The notes under the pieces were generated by a model. It did not search any database, had not been told where the DNA came from, and saw only the letters and a program-made list of their open reading frames with translations. The position numbers were made by a program, and so were the translations under genes. DNA of 64,000 nucleotides from Bradyrhizobium sp. 141. GTDB taxonomy: Bacteria > Pseudomonadota > Alphaproteobacteria > Rhizobiales > Xanthobacteraceae. Below, in pieces: positions 34,726 through 42,310 of this stretch (the stretch's first letter is position 1; every line of letters begins with the position of its first letter). The DNA lies in the NCBI RefSeq assembly GCF_023074055.1, contig NZ_JADPKR010000085.1, positions 1-64,000 of the forward strand, given 5' to 3'.

Positions 34726-34811
34726 CGTCATGGCCGGGCTTGTCCCGGCCATCCACGTCTTGAGTTGCGGCGCGAAGAACGTGGATGCCCGGGACAAGCC
34801 CGGGCATGACG
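34726..34811. repeat. Palindromic intergenic repeat, family F, copy 2
   Basis: The arms CGTCATGGCCGGGCTTGTCC and GGGACAAGCCCGGGCATGACG are nearly perfect inverted copies, with inner arms CATCCACGTC/GAACGTGGATG. It fills the gap between the AidB-like gene and the CPBP gene. Confidence 0.85.
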
Positions 34812-34850
34812 ACTTCCCGATAGTTAGCGCTTACTAACGAAAGCCTCCTG

Positions 34851-35621
34851 ATGGACTCCCTCAATCCCGATCATCCCCCGCTGACCCTGACGCCTGCGGA
34901 GCAGGCGCCACGCGTCTGGAAGTTCTGGGGCACGGCGCTGTGGGGCCTCTTCGTCTTCGTCGCGATGTTCGTCGGGCAGATCGGCGCCGTCGTTCTGCTG
35001 GCCGCGCAGCGTGGTCTTCCCATGGACCTCGCCTCGGTCCAGCTCGTCGGCCACGAGCCGCAGACGCTCGCGCTGTCGGTCATCATGGGCCTGCCGGCGA
35101 CGCTTATCGCGGTGTGGCTCGCCATTCGCATCAAGAAAGCCTCCTTCGTCGACTATCTCGCGCTGCATTGGCCGTCCTGGAAGCAGCTCCTGTTGGGTGC
35201 CGTCGGCCTCATCCTGATCGTGCTGGTCTGGGAGACGATGTCGCGCGCGCTCGGCCGCGAGGCGACGCCGGGCTTCATGACTGATCTGTTGAAATCCGGT
35301 CGCGACAAGGGGGCGGCGCTGTTGCTTCTGTTCGCCTTCAGCGTGGCCGCGCCGATGTCGGAAGAGATTCTGGCGCGCGGATTCCTTTATCGGGGTTGGT
35401 CGGCGAGCTTCCTGCGGGTACCGGGCGCGATCCTCTTGTCGTCGCTGGTCTGGACAATCGTGCACCTGCAATACGACATGTACTTCCTCGCCGAAGTCTT
35501 CACCATCGGCCTGTGGTTCGGCTACATGCGCTATCGCGCGGGCTCGCTCTGGCTCACCATCATCCTGCACGCGCTGAACAATTTGACCGCCGTGGTGCTG
35601 ACGATGTGGTTGGGGAGCTAG
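34851..35621 (+). CDS. CPBP family intramembrane glutamic endopeptidase
   Basis: The 256-residue protein has about six to seven hydrophobic segments and the CPBP (CAAX protease/bacteriocin-processing) motifs: EEILARGFLYRG (EExxxR), WTIVHLQYD (the His motif), and HALNNLTA near the C-terminus. Members cleave peptides in the membrane, sometimes prenylated or bacteriocin leader peptides. No bacteriocin gene is evident nearby. It overlaps the convergent AEC transporter stop by 4 bp. Confidence 0.9.
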   Translation: MDSLNPDHPPLTLTPAEQAPRVWKFWGTALWGLFVFVAMFVGQIGAVVLLAAQRGLPMDLASVQLVGHEPQTLALSVIMGLPATLIAVWLAIRIKKASFVDYLALHWPSWKQLLLGAVGLILIVLVWETMSRALGREATPGFMTDLLKSGRDKGAALLLLFAFSVAAPMSEEILARGFLYRGWSASFLRVPGAILLSSLVWTIVHLQYDMYFLAEVFTIGLWFGYMRYRAGSLWLTIILHALNNLTAVVLTMWLGS

Positions 35622-36541
35622 GCCACCAGCGCGATCGCTACCGGCATCGTGATCGCCGCAAAGATCGTCTGCAGCGTGATGATCTGCGCCAGCAGCGGCG
35701 CATCGCCGCCCATCTGGCGGGCGAGGACATAGGCGCTCGACGAGGTCGGGACCGCCGAGCAGATCGCGACGATCGCCAGGCTCTCGCCTGACAGCCCGAA
35801 CCAGACGGCGAGGGCGAGGGCAAGTGCGGGCATCAGCACGAGCTTGAAAGCGACGCCGATGGCAGCGCCGGCGCTCGGGCGCAGCAGGCCTTCGAGATGC
35901 AATCCCGCGCCGGTGACGAGCAGGCCGATCGCGAGCGAGGAACGGCTGAGCGCGTCGGCCACCTCATGCCAGAGTTTCGGCAGCGGCAGATGGGTGACAT
36001 TGACGAAGAGCCCGATCGCGCAGGCCCAGATCAGGGGATTGCGGACCAATGTCATGACGATGGCGCGGCCGGATTGCTTTTCGGGCGCGGCATAATGCGC
36101 GAGCACGGCGACGCTGAACACGTTGACGAGCGGAATGATGGCAACCATGGCGACCGAGGCGAGCGCCAGCCCGACGTCGCCGAACATGTTGGCGCAGACG
36201 GACAGCCCGACGAAGGTCTGCCAGCGTGTCGCACCCTGGAAGATCGAGGTAAAGGCGGGACCGTCGATACCGAGCCGCGCCAGCGCGGGGCGGAGCGCGA
36301 GGCAAAGCAGCGACATCGCGAGCGCTGACAGCAGCAGCGCGCCGCCGACGCCGGCGACCGGCACCTTGGAGAGGTCGGCCTTTACCAGCGTCTGGATCAG
36401 CAGCATCGGAAACAGCACGAAATAGGTCAGCCGCTCCAGCCCGTGCCATTGCGTGTCGAGCCGCATCAGGCTGCGCTTCAGCACCACGCCGAGCACGATG
36501 AGGATGAAGACCGGCAGCAGCGCCGCGATCACGACGGCCAT
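35618..36541 (-). CDS. AEC family transporter
   Basis: The 307-residue protein has about ten hydrophobic helices in two halves, typical of the auxin efflux carrier (AEC) family. The central SSLAIGLLVTGAGLHLEGLL segment and the C-terminal VPTSSSAYVLARQMGGDAPLLA segment are family signatures. Bacterial members export or import malate, malonate or related anions; the substrate is unknown here. It starts 4 bp downstream of ruvX's stop in the opposite coordinate sense, so the two may not be co-regulated. Confidence 0.9.
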   Translation of the reverse strand: MAVVIAALLPVFILIVLGVVLKRSLMRLDTQWHGLERLTYFVLFPMLLIQTLVKADLSKVPVAGVGGALLLSALAMSLLCLALRPALARLGIDGPAFTSIFQGATRWQTFVGLSVCANMFGDVGLALASVAMVAIIPLVNVFSVAVLAHYAAPEKQSGRAIVMTLVRNPLIWACAIGLFVNVTHLPLPKLWHEVADALSRSSLAIGLLVTGAGLHLEGLLRPSAGAAIGVAFKLVLMPALALALAVWFGLSGESLAIVAICSAVPTSSSAYVLARQMGGDAPLLAQIITLQTIFAAITMPVAIALVA

Positions 36542-36544
36542 GGA

Positions 36545-37036
36545 TCAGTCAGTCCCCGAGGCGGCGCGAAGATTGGCGAGGCGGTCGAGCGCGCCTTGCA
36601 GGATGAAGATCGCGGCATGCTCGTCGATCACCTCGGCGCGCTTGGCGCGGCTGACGTCCATGCCGATCAGCTCGCGCTCGACCGCCGCGGTCGAGAGGCG
36701 CTCGTCCCAGAGGCCGATGGGAAGGGCGGTCAGGCCGGCAAGGTTGCGGGCGAAGGCGCGGGTGGATTGCGCGCGCGGGCCCTCGCTGCCGTCCATGTTG
36801 ATGGGCAGGCCCAGCACGAAACCGGCCGCCTTGCGCTCGGCCGCAATTGCGAGAAGACGAGCGGCATCCTGCTTGAACTGCTTGCGCTGGACCGTCTCGA
36901 CGCCGGTCGCAAGCCGCCGGTCCGGGTCGGACACGGCAACGCCGATGGTCTTGGTGCCCAAATCGAGCCCGACCAGCGCGCCGCGCGCGGGCCAGTGGGT
37001 TGCAGCATCGACGAGAGGCAGGATAAGAGCCGGCAT
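36545..37036 (-). CDS. ruvX: Holliday junction resolvase-like RuvX (YqgF)
   Basis: The 163-residue protein has the RNase H-like YqgF fold. The first catalytic Asp is in LVGLDLGTKTIGVAVSD (near residues 23-38), the second acidic residue is in LPIGLWDERLSTAAVE, and the third is in the VIDEHAAIFILQGALD helix. YqgF acts in 16S rRNA 5'-end processing and possibly recombination. I chose the ATG at 37036 (MPALILPLVDAATH); the ATG at 37135 would overlap the divergent gene. Confidence 0.93.
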   Translation of the reverse strand: MPALILPLVDAATHWPARGALVGLDLGTKTIGVAVSDPDRRLATGVETVQRKQFKQDAARLLAIAAERKAAGFVLGLPINMDGSEGPRAQSTRAFARNLAGLTALPIGLWDERLSTAAVERELIGMDVSRAKRAEVIDEHAAIFILQGALDRLANLRAASGTD

Positions 37037-37082
37037 GGATTTAGCGCATATCACGCGTCGCGCCGCGGAGTGAACCCGGAAC

Positions 37083-37433
37083 ATGGATGCGTTGACATTA
37101 TTCGGGCTGTTCGCCGTGACGGCGATGCTGGTCACTTACGCCCTGGAAGATCGCAGCCACTGGTTCGTGCTGGTGTTCGCGGCGTCCTGCGCGCTCGGCT
37201 CGGCCTACGGTTTTCTCCAGGGCGCCTGGCCGTTCGGTCTGGTCGAGGCGATCTGGGCCGTCGTCGCGCTGCGGAGGTGGCACCTCAGGCCGCGGTCAGA
37301 AAGGGGGCGGGCGAGGGCACTTGCGGTCCTCGCCCGTGAGGAGCTTGCAGCTCAGCGGATCGCGATCGGGTTGATCATCGCCTGCACGCCGCCGGTCCAG
37401 CGCGGCTGTCCCAGCACGAACAGGAATTCGTAA
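37083..37433 (+). CDS. Small membrane protein, two helices
   Basis: The first 68 residues look like a conserved small membrane protein: MDALTLFGLFAVTAMLVTYA then a second helix around WFVLVFAASCALGSAYGFLQ, ending in IWAVVALRRW. The remaining tail is rich in Arg/Ala and reads into the antisense of the cyclase gene by 82 bp, so the true end may be an evolved extension. I do not recognise a DUF number. It is divergent from ruvX. Confidence 0.65.
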   Translation: MDALTLFGLFAVTAMLVTYALEDRSHWFVLVFAASCALGSAYGFLQGAWPFGLVEAIWAVVALRRWHLRPRSERGRARALAVLAREELAAQRIAIGLIIACTPPVQRGCPSTNRNS

Positions 37434-38287
37434 CCCTTGTCCCGGGCGAGCGCGGCGGTGTCCATGTTCTCGAGGATGTAGGTCCCGTTCATCGCCAGCA
37501 GGATCTGGTGCACCTCGAACACGTTCTTGGATTCGAACGGCAGCACCTCGAGGCCCCAGGTGTCGGCACCAACCGCGACGACGCCCTTGCCGGTCAGGTA
37601 CTTCGCGCCTTCGACACCGAGGCCGGGCTCGCCCGCCGAATAGCGCTTGTCGTCCTTGCCGATCAGACTGAGCCAGCCGGTGTGGAAGATGACGACGTCG
37701 CCTTGCCGGATCTCGACGTTCTGCTGCTTGGCGGCTTCCTCGATTTCCTTGACGTTGAAGGCGGTGCCCTCCTTGACCACGTCGGTCTTGAAGTAGGCCG
37801 CCATGTCGAGCAGCACGCCGCGCGTGACCATCGGCGGCACCTTCTCGATGCCGAGCTTCTTCAATCCGTTCGGATCGGCGAAATCAGCGAGCTTGTTGCC
37901 GTTGTAGTAGACGTGCTCGACGCCAAGATGGCCGAGCCCGTCGAGCTGGCTGCCGATGCCGACCCAGGTGTCGAGGATGTCGTCGTTATAGGTCGCCTTG
38001 TTGGGACCGAGACCCGGGCTGCCGGCCTGTCCAGGCTGCACGATGGTGAGCTTGAATGCGCGCGGCGGATAGGCCGGCGTCTGCGGCGTGACGGGAATGC
38101 CGAGGGCGTAGGTCTTGCCGGTCTTCACCAGCGAGGCCGCTTTCATCACGAGTTCGGGCGTCATGTAGTTGGCGGCGCCGATCTCGTCGTTCGGCCCCCA
38201 TTTCGATTTGGTCCAGTCCTGTGCGCTTGCAGTTCCAGATATCGCCGACAACGCAGCGACGCAGCACAACACGAAGGTATTGCGCAT
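37352..38287 (-). CDS. Secreted cyclase family protein
   Basis: The 311-residue protein has a signal peptide (MRNTFVLCCVAALSAISGTASA) and a cyclase/kynurenine formamidase-type fold. The VIFHTGWLSLIGKDD and VGADTWGLEVLPFE segments are typical. The metal-binding motif, usually GTHxDxPxH, reads GSQLDGLGH here, so the first His is Gln. GGGAGGAC precedes the ATG at 38287, so that start is preferred over 38302. The substrate is unknown. Confidence 0.88.
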   Translation of the reverse strand: MRNTFVLCCVAALSAISGTASAQDWTKSKWGPNDEIGAANYMTPELVMKAASLVKTGKTYALGIPVTPQTPAYPPRAFKLTIVQPGQAGSPGLGPNKATYNDDILDTWVGIGSQLDGLGHLGVEHVYYNGNKLADFADPNGLKKLGIEKVPPMVTRGVLLDMAAYFKTDVVKEGTAFNVKEIEEAAKQQNVEIRQGDVVIFHTGWLSLIGKDDKRYSAGEPGLGVEGAKYLTGKGVVAVGADTWGLEVLPFESKNVFEVHQILLAMNGTYILENMDTAALARDKGYEFLFVLGQPRWTGGVQAMINPIAIR

Positions 38288-38494
38288 CGATAGTCCTCCC
38301 AATGTTTTTGCCGATGTTTGGCTTCGTTATGGTTTCGCGCTTGGCCAGTGACGCATCGTAGCGCAGAAGGAGCGCGCGCTTCAAAATGTTTCAACGCGCT
38401 GCGCTGCGAGAGCTGAAACAGCGCAGCGCGCAAATCGATTCAAGTACGACAGATTTGTGGCAGCTAATTTCGCGGGATGGAACGACGCGTCGCG

Positions 38495-39385
38495 TCAAGC
38501 GGCGATGACGTCCTCGTCCTGCTTCAGGCAGGCGGCAAAACCGCAGAGCGCGCTGGTTCGATGTCCGGCGCTGCGTTGGATGAAGAGCGTCTCGACGCGC
38601 GCATGCGAGGGGCTCAGCGTATGGATCGAGACGCTGCCATTCATGGCGCTGCGTTCGACGACCGCACGCGGCAACAACGTCACGCCCATGTCGGCGGCGA
38701 CGCAGCCGATCATGCCGTCGAGTGTGCCGAGCTCGAAGCGTGCGGCCGAAGGCCAGCCGAAATCGACGAAGATCTGCTCGAGCCGTTGGCGATAGGTGCA
38801 GCCGGTGCGGAACACCAGCGCGGTCGGGCCGGACTCCGGCGTGCCGGCGCGTAGCTCGGCAAGCGAGCTCCAGCGCCGCGCGCTGACCAGCACCAGCTCC
38901 TCGCGGAAGGCGCTCGTCGCAGTGAGGTCGACATGCGCGATCGGACCTGCGACGAAGGCACCGTCGAGCGCACCTTCGAGCACGCCTGCCACGAGGTCGG
39001 CCGTGGTTGCGGTGCGCAAGGAGAGCCGCACGGCGGGAAAGCGGCGGTGGAAATCGGCGAGCAGCGGCGGCAGCCGCACCGCCGCGGTCGTTTCCATCGA
39101 GCCGATCGCAAGCGGTCCCTTTGGCTCGCCATCGTCGCGCGCGGCGAGCACGGCCTCGCGCGACAACGCGGCCATCCGCTGTGCATAGGGCAGGAGGCGC
39201 TTGCCGGCGCCGGTCAGCGTCATGCCGCGACTATGGCGTTCGAACAGCGCCGTGCCGATCTCCGCCTCCAGCGCCTTCACGCGCTGGGTGACATTGGATT
39301 GCACGGTGTTCAGCTCCTCCGCGGCGCGGGTGATGCCGCCGGTGCGGGCGACTGCAGCAAAGGTCTTGAGGTCGCCGAGTTCCAT
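38495..39385 (-). CDS. LysR family transcriptional regulator
   Basis: The 296-residue protein has the LysR helix-turn-helix at residues 1-60 (MELGDLKTFAAVARTGGI, then AAEELNTVQSNVTQRVKALE) and a periplasmic-binding-like effector domain (about 90-290). It is divergent from the nitronate monooxygenase-like gene, and two palindromes sit in the gap, so it probably regulates that gene. The ATG at 39385 is chosen over an in-frame ATG at 39412, which would add nine unconserved residues. Confidence 0.92.
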   Translation of the reverse strand: MELGDLKTFAAVARTGGITRAAEELNTVQSNVTQRVKALEAEIGTALFERHSRGMTLTGAGKRLLPYAQRMAALSREAVLAARDDGEPKGPLAIGSMETTAAVRLPPLLADFHRRFPAVRLSLRTATTADLVAGVLEGALDGAFVAGPIAHVDLTATSAFREELVLVSARRWSSLAELRAGTPESGPTALVFRTGCTYRQRLEQIFVDFGWPSAARFELGTLDGMIGCVAADMGVTLLPRAVVERSAMNGSVSIHTLSPSHARVETLFIQRSAGHRTSALCGFAACLKQDEDVIAA

Positions 39386-39414
39386 GGCCGCGTTCCCAAT
39401 TTGAGATGGCATCG

Positions 39415-39436
39415 TTCTATAGAATTCAATTTTGAA
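39415..39436. promoter_or_regulatory. Twin palindromes in the LysR/nitronate monooxygenase gap
   Basis: Two adjacent palindromes occur: TTCTATAGAA (39415-39424, perfect) and TTCAATTTTGAA (39425-39436, arms TTCAA/TTGAA). They sit in the 96-bp gap between the divergent starts. LysR operators are usually T-N11-A dyads, and either dyad or both could be the recognition site. Confidence 0.55.
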
Positions 39437-39481
39437 GAATGTTATTCGGGCCTAATCTTCCTGTCCAGAGCGGGAGGACCC

Positions 39482-40489
39482 ATGCCGATTGCCACGCCGC
39501 TGACGGAGCTTCTGGGGATCAGGCATCCGATCCTGTCGGCGCCCATGGATACGATCGCTGGCAGCCGGCTGACCCGCGCTGTCAGCGAGGCCGGCGGATT
39601 CGGCATCCTGGGTGGCGGATACGGAGACCGGGGCCGACTTGAGACAGAGACCGCAGAGCTGAAGGGCTTTGCGCCGTTCGGTATCGGCTTCATCACGTGG
39701 AGCCTGGCAAAGCAGCCCGAACTGCTCGACATCGCGCTCGACGCTCGCCCGCAGGCCATCATGCTGTCATTCGGCGATCCCGCGCCGTTCGCGCCGCGCA
39801 TTCGGGCGAGCGGTGCGCGACTGATCTGCCAGGTGCAGAGCGAGGAAATGGCCAGGCAGGCGCTCGATGCCGGCGCGGCGATCCTGATCGCGCAGGGCAC
39901 CGAAGCCGGCGGCCATGGCGCATCGCGCACCACGGTCGACATCGTGCCCGCGATCGTCGATCTGGCGGCCGAACGGGTGCCGGTCGTCGCGGCCGGCGGG
40001 ATCGCCGACGGCCGGGGCCTTGCCGCCATGATGATGCTGGGCGCATCCGGCGTGCTGATCGGCACGCGCTTCTATGCGAGCGTGGAGGCCAACGGCGCGC
40101 AGGAGGCCAAGGAGCGCATTCGCATGGCGAACAGCAACGATACGGTGCGCGGCGTTGTCGCTGACTGGTCGCGGAGCTTGTTCTGGCCGGCCCCGTTCAC
40201 GGCACGAACGCTGGTCAACGATCACATCAGGCGCTGGACCGGCCGCGAGATCGAGCTGATGCAGCGCGCGGCCGAGGTTGGCGTCGAGTATGCTGCGGCA
40301 AAGGCCGCGGGCAATTTTGAGGTCGCCGCTGTCTTTGCCGGCGAGGCTGTCGGGCTGATCCATGATATTCCGCCAGCCGCCGAGATCGTCGAACGGATTG
40401 CGACCGAAGCGGAGCAACTGCTAACCGGCCGGCGTAATTCAGTGAGAGGAGTTCTTCCTTCTCCCCTTGTGGGAGAAGGTGGCGCGTAG
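39482..40489 (+). CDS. Nitronate monooxygenase-like flavoprotein
   Basis: The 335-residue protein matches the 2-nitropropane dioxygenase/nitronate monooxygenase TIM-barrel family that uses FMN. Motifs are IRHPILSAPMDTIAG at the start, the phosphate-binding AGGIADGRGLAAMMMLGASG, and GTEAGGHGASRT. GGAGG precedes the ATG. The last 11 residues (RGVLPSPLVGEGGA from about 322) are encoded by an intergenic repeat, so the gene has gained its stop from the repeat. It is probably regulated by the divergent LysR gene. Confidence 0.9.
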   Translation: MPIATPLTELLGIRHPILSAPMDTIAGSRLTRAVSEAGGFGILGGGYGDRGRLETETAELKGFAPFGIGFITWSLAKQPELLDIALDARPQAIMLSFGDPAPFAPRIRASGARLICQVQSEEMARQALDAGAAILIAQGTEAGGHGASRTTVDIVPAIVDLAAERVPVVAAGGIADGRGLAAMMMLGASGVLIGTRFYASVEANGAQEAKERIRMANSNDTVRGVVADWSRSLFWPAPFTARTLVNDHIRRWTGREIELMQRAAEVGVEYAAAKAAGNFEVAAVFAGEAVGLIHDIPPAAEIVERIATEAEQLLTGRRNSVRGVLPSPLVGEGGA

Positions 40490-40618
40490 CGCCGGATGAG
40501 GGGTTCTAACCGCGGCGAACAAAATCAAAACCAGAGAGGCCTGTATCCGCTGATGCAAACCCCTCACCCGTCTCGCCGCTATGCGGCGAGCCACCCTCTC
40601 CCACAAGGGGAGAGGGTA
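40457..40618. repeat. Long palindromic intergenic repeat, family G
   Basis: The left arm TTCTCCCCTTGTGGGAGAAG and the right arm CCCTCTCCCACAAGGGGAGA are inverted copies, with inner arms GGATGAGGGGTT/AACCCCTCACC and GGCGCGTAGCGCC. Its left end covers the last 33 bp of the upstream coding sequence and its right end lies 20 bp before the next start. Confidence 0.85.
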
Positions 40619-40637
40619 AGAACGAGAGAGCAAAACC

Positions 40638-41714
40638 ATGTGGCCCGACCGTCGATTGATCGACCTCTTCAAGACCGAATTTCCGATCGTGCTGGCGCCG
40701 ATGGCTGGCGTGATGGATGCGGAGCTGGTGATCGCCGTGGCGGAAGGCGGAGGGCTCGGTTCGTTGCCGAGTGCGATGCTATCGCCGGAGAAGGCGCGCG
40801 AGCAGGTCAAGCTCATTCGTCAGCGCGTGAAGGCGCCGGTGAACATGAACTTCTTCTGCCACACGCCGGCTGACCTTACGGCCGACGCCGAGGCGCGCTG
40901 GAAGCAGCGGCTCGCGGGCTATTACACCGAGCATGGCCTCGATCCCGCCGCGCCGATCACGGCCGCGAACCGTGCGCCGTTTGATGCCTCCTTCTGCGAG
41001 GTCGTCGAGGAGCTGAAGCCGGAAATCGTCAGCTTCCATTTCGGCCTGCCGGACGCGACGCTGCTCAAGCGCGTCAAGGCGGCCGGCTGCCTCGTCATCT
41101 CGTCGGCAACGACGGTGAAGGAAGCGGTCTGGCTGGAACAGCACGGCGTCGATGCCGTCATCGCGCAAGGTGCGGAAGCCGGCGGTCATCGCGGCATGTT
41201 CTTGACCGACAAGATCGCCGAGCAGCCCGGCACCTTCGCGCTGGTGCCGCAGGTCGTCGATGCCGTGAAGGTGCCGGTTATTGCTGCCGGCGGCATCGCC
41301 GACGGGCGCGGCATTGCCGCGGCTTTCGCGCTCGGTGCATCCGGTGTGCAGATCGGCAGCGCTTATCTGCGCTGCCCGGAATCCAAGCTCAGCGCGGGCG
41401 GCCGCAAGGCGCTCGCCGAAGCGCAGGATGATTCCACCGTCATCACCAATGTCATGACCGGCCGCCCGGCGCGCGGGGTCCAGAACCGCCTGATGCGCGA
41501 GGCCGGCCCGGTCTCGCCGGATGCGCCTCCCTTTCCCCATGCTGCGACCGCGCTGGGGCCGCTGAAGGCGGCTGCCGAAAAGCAGGGCAGGGTGGATTTC
41601 ACCAATCTCTGGGCCGGCCAGGCCGTCGCCCTGAGCCGCGAGGTCCCGGCGGCTGAATTGACCCGGGATCTGGCCAGATCGGCGCTGGCCCGCATGAAAG
41701 CGCTGGCCGGCTAG
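40638..41714 (+). CDS. Nitronate monooxygenase-like flavoprotein, second copy
   Basis: The 358-residue protein belongs to the same FMN-dependent family as the preceding gene but is longer. It has FPIVLAPMAGVMDAELVIAV at the start, the conserved QGAEAGGHRG, and AAGGIADGRGIAAAFALGAS. Its VKAPVNMNFFCHTPA strand is characteristic. The two genes are only moderately similar, so they are paralogues rather than a recent duplication. Catalytic roles in nitronate or related oxidations are inferred. Unlike the first copy it is not next to the LysR gene. Confidence 0.9.
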   Translation: MWPDRRLIDLFKTEFPIVLAPMAGVMDAELVIAVAEGGGLGSLPSAMLSPEKAREQVKLIRQRVKAPVNMNFFCHTPADLTADAEARWKQRLAGYYTEHGLDPAAPITAANRAPFDASFCEVVEELKPEIVSFHFGLPDATLLKRVKAAGCLVISSATTVKEAVWLEQHGVDAVIAQGAEAGGHRGMFLTDKIAEQPGTFALVPQVVDAVKVPVIAAGGIADGRGIAAAFALGASGVQIGSAYLRCPESKLSAGGRKALAEAQDDSTVITNVMTGRPARGVQNRLMREAGPVSPDAPPFPHAATALGPLKAAAEKQGRVDFTNLWAGQAVALSREVPAAELTRDLARSALARMKALAG

Positions 41715-41791
41715 GCCAGCCGCGCCGGTTGCGGCGCAAAACCGGCCTCTGCTATACGGCACATAGGTTTTGCCGTGAGAGGCCTTATATA

Positions 41792-42079
41792 ATGTCCGTT
41801 GACGCCGCTACCGTCCGCCGCATCGCGCATTTGGCGCGCATTGCGGTTTCCGAGGGCGAGGTTCCGCATCTTCAAGGCGAGCTCAATGCCATGCTCGCCT
41901 TTGTCGAGCAGCTTTCGGAGGTCAATGTCGAGGGCGTGGAGCCTATGACCTCGGTCACCCCGATGCAGATGAAGAAGCGGCAGGACGTGGTCAATGACGG
42001 CGAGATCGCCGACGATATCGTTGCCAACGCGCCCGCGACCGAAGGTCACTTCTTCCTGGTGCCCAAGGTTGTTGAGTAG
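41792..42079 (+). CDS. gatC: Glu/Asp-tRNA amidotransferase subunit C
   Basis: The 95-residue protein wraps GatA and GatB in the GatCAB complex that converts Glu-tRNA(Gln) or Asp-tRNA(Asn) to the amide form. It starts MSVDAATVRRIAHLARIAVS and ends with the typical PATEGHFFLVPKVVE block. It is the first gene of an operon that continues with a 70-residue gene, gatA, a 99-residue gene and gatB. Confidence 0.96.
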   Translation: MSVDAATVRRIAHLARIAVSEGEVPHLQGELNAMLAFVEQLSEVNVEGVEPMTSVTPMQMKKRQDVVNDGEIADDIVANAPATEGHFFLVPKVVE

Positions 42080-42097
42080 TTCTTAGGACCAAGTCCG

Positions 42098-42310
42098 ATG
42101 TGCATGCTTTGCGATGATGAGAAGGCCTATCAGGCCTACATGAACTATCTCGACAAGATGGAGCGGCAGGGCAAGGCTGCCGACCCCAACGTCGCCGTCA
42201 ATGCCGTGCTCGACGAGATCGAGGCCGCCGCGAAAGCAGCCGCCAAGAAAGACGACCCGGCCAACGACAAGACCCTGTCTCCGTTCTTCTGCAGCCCGAT
42301 CAATAAATGA
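42098..42310 (+). CDS. Uncharacterised 70-aa protein in the gat operon
   Basis: The product begins MCMLCDDEKAYQAYMNYLDK and ends FFCSPINK. It is acidic and helical with Cys in CMLC near the N-terminus and one Cys near the C-terminus. It lies 18 bp after gatC and overlaps the gatA start by 4 bp, so it is co-translated with gatA. I recall similar short genes between gatC and gatA in related genomes but no named family. A link to tRNA amidation or a redox/metal role is inference. Confidence 0.75.
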   Translation: MCMLCDDEKAYQAYMNYLDKMERQGKAADPNVAVNAVLDEIEAAAKAAAKKDDPANDKTLSPFFCSPINK

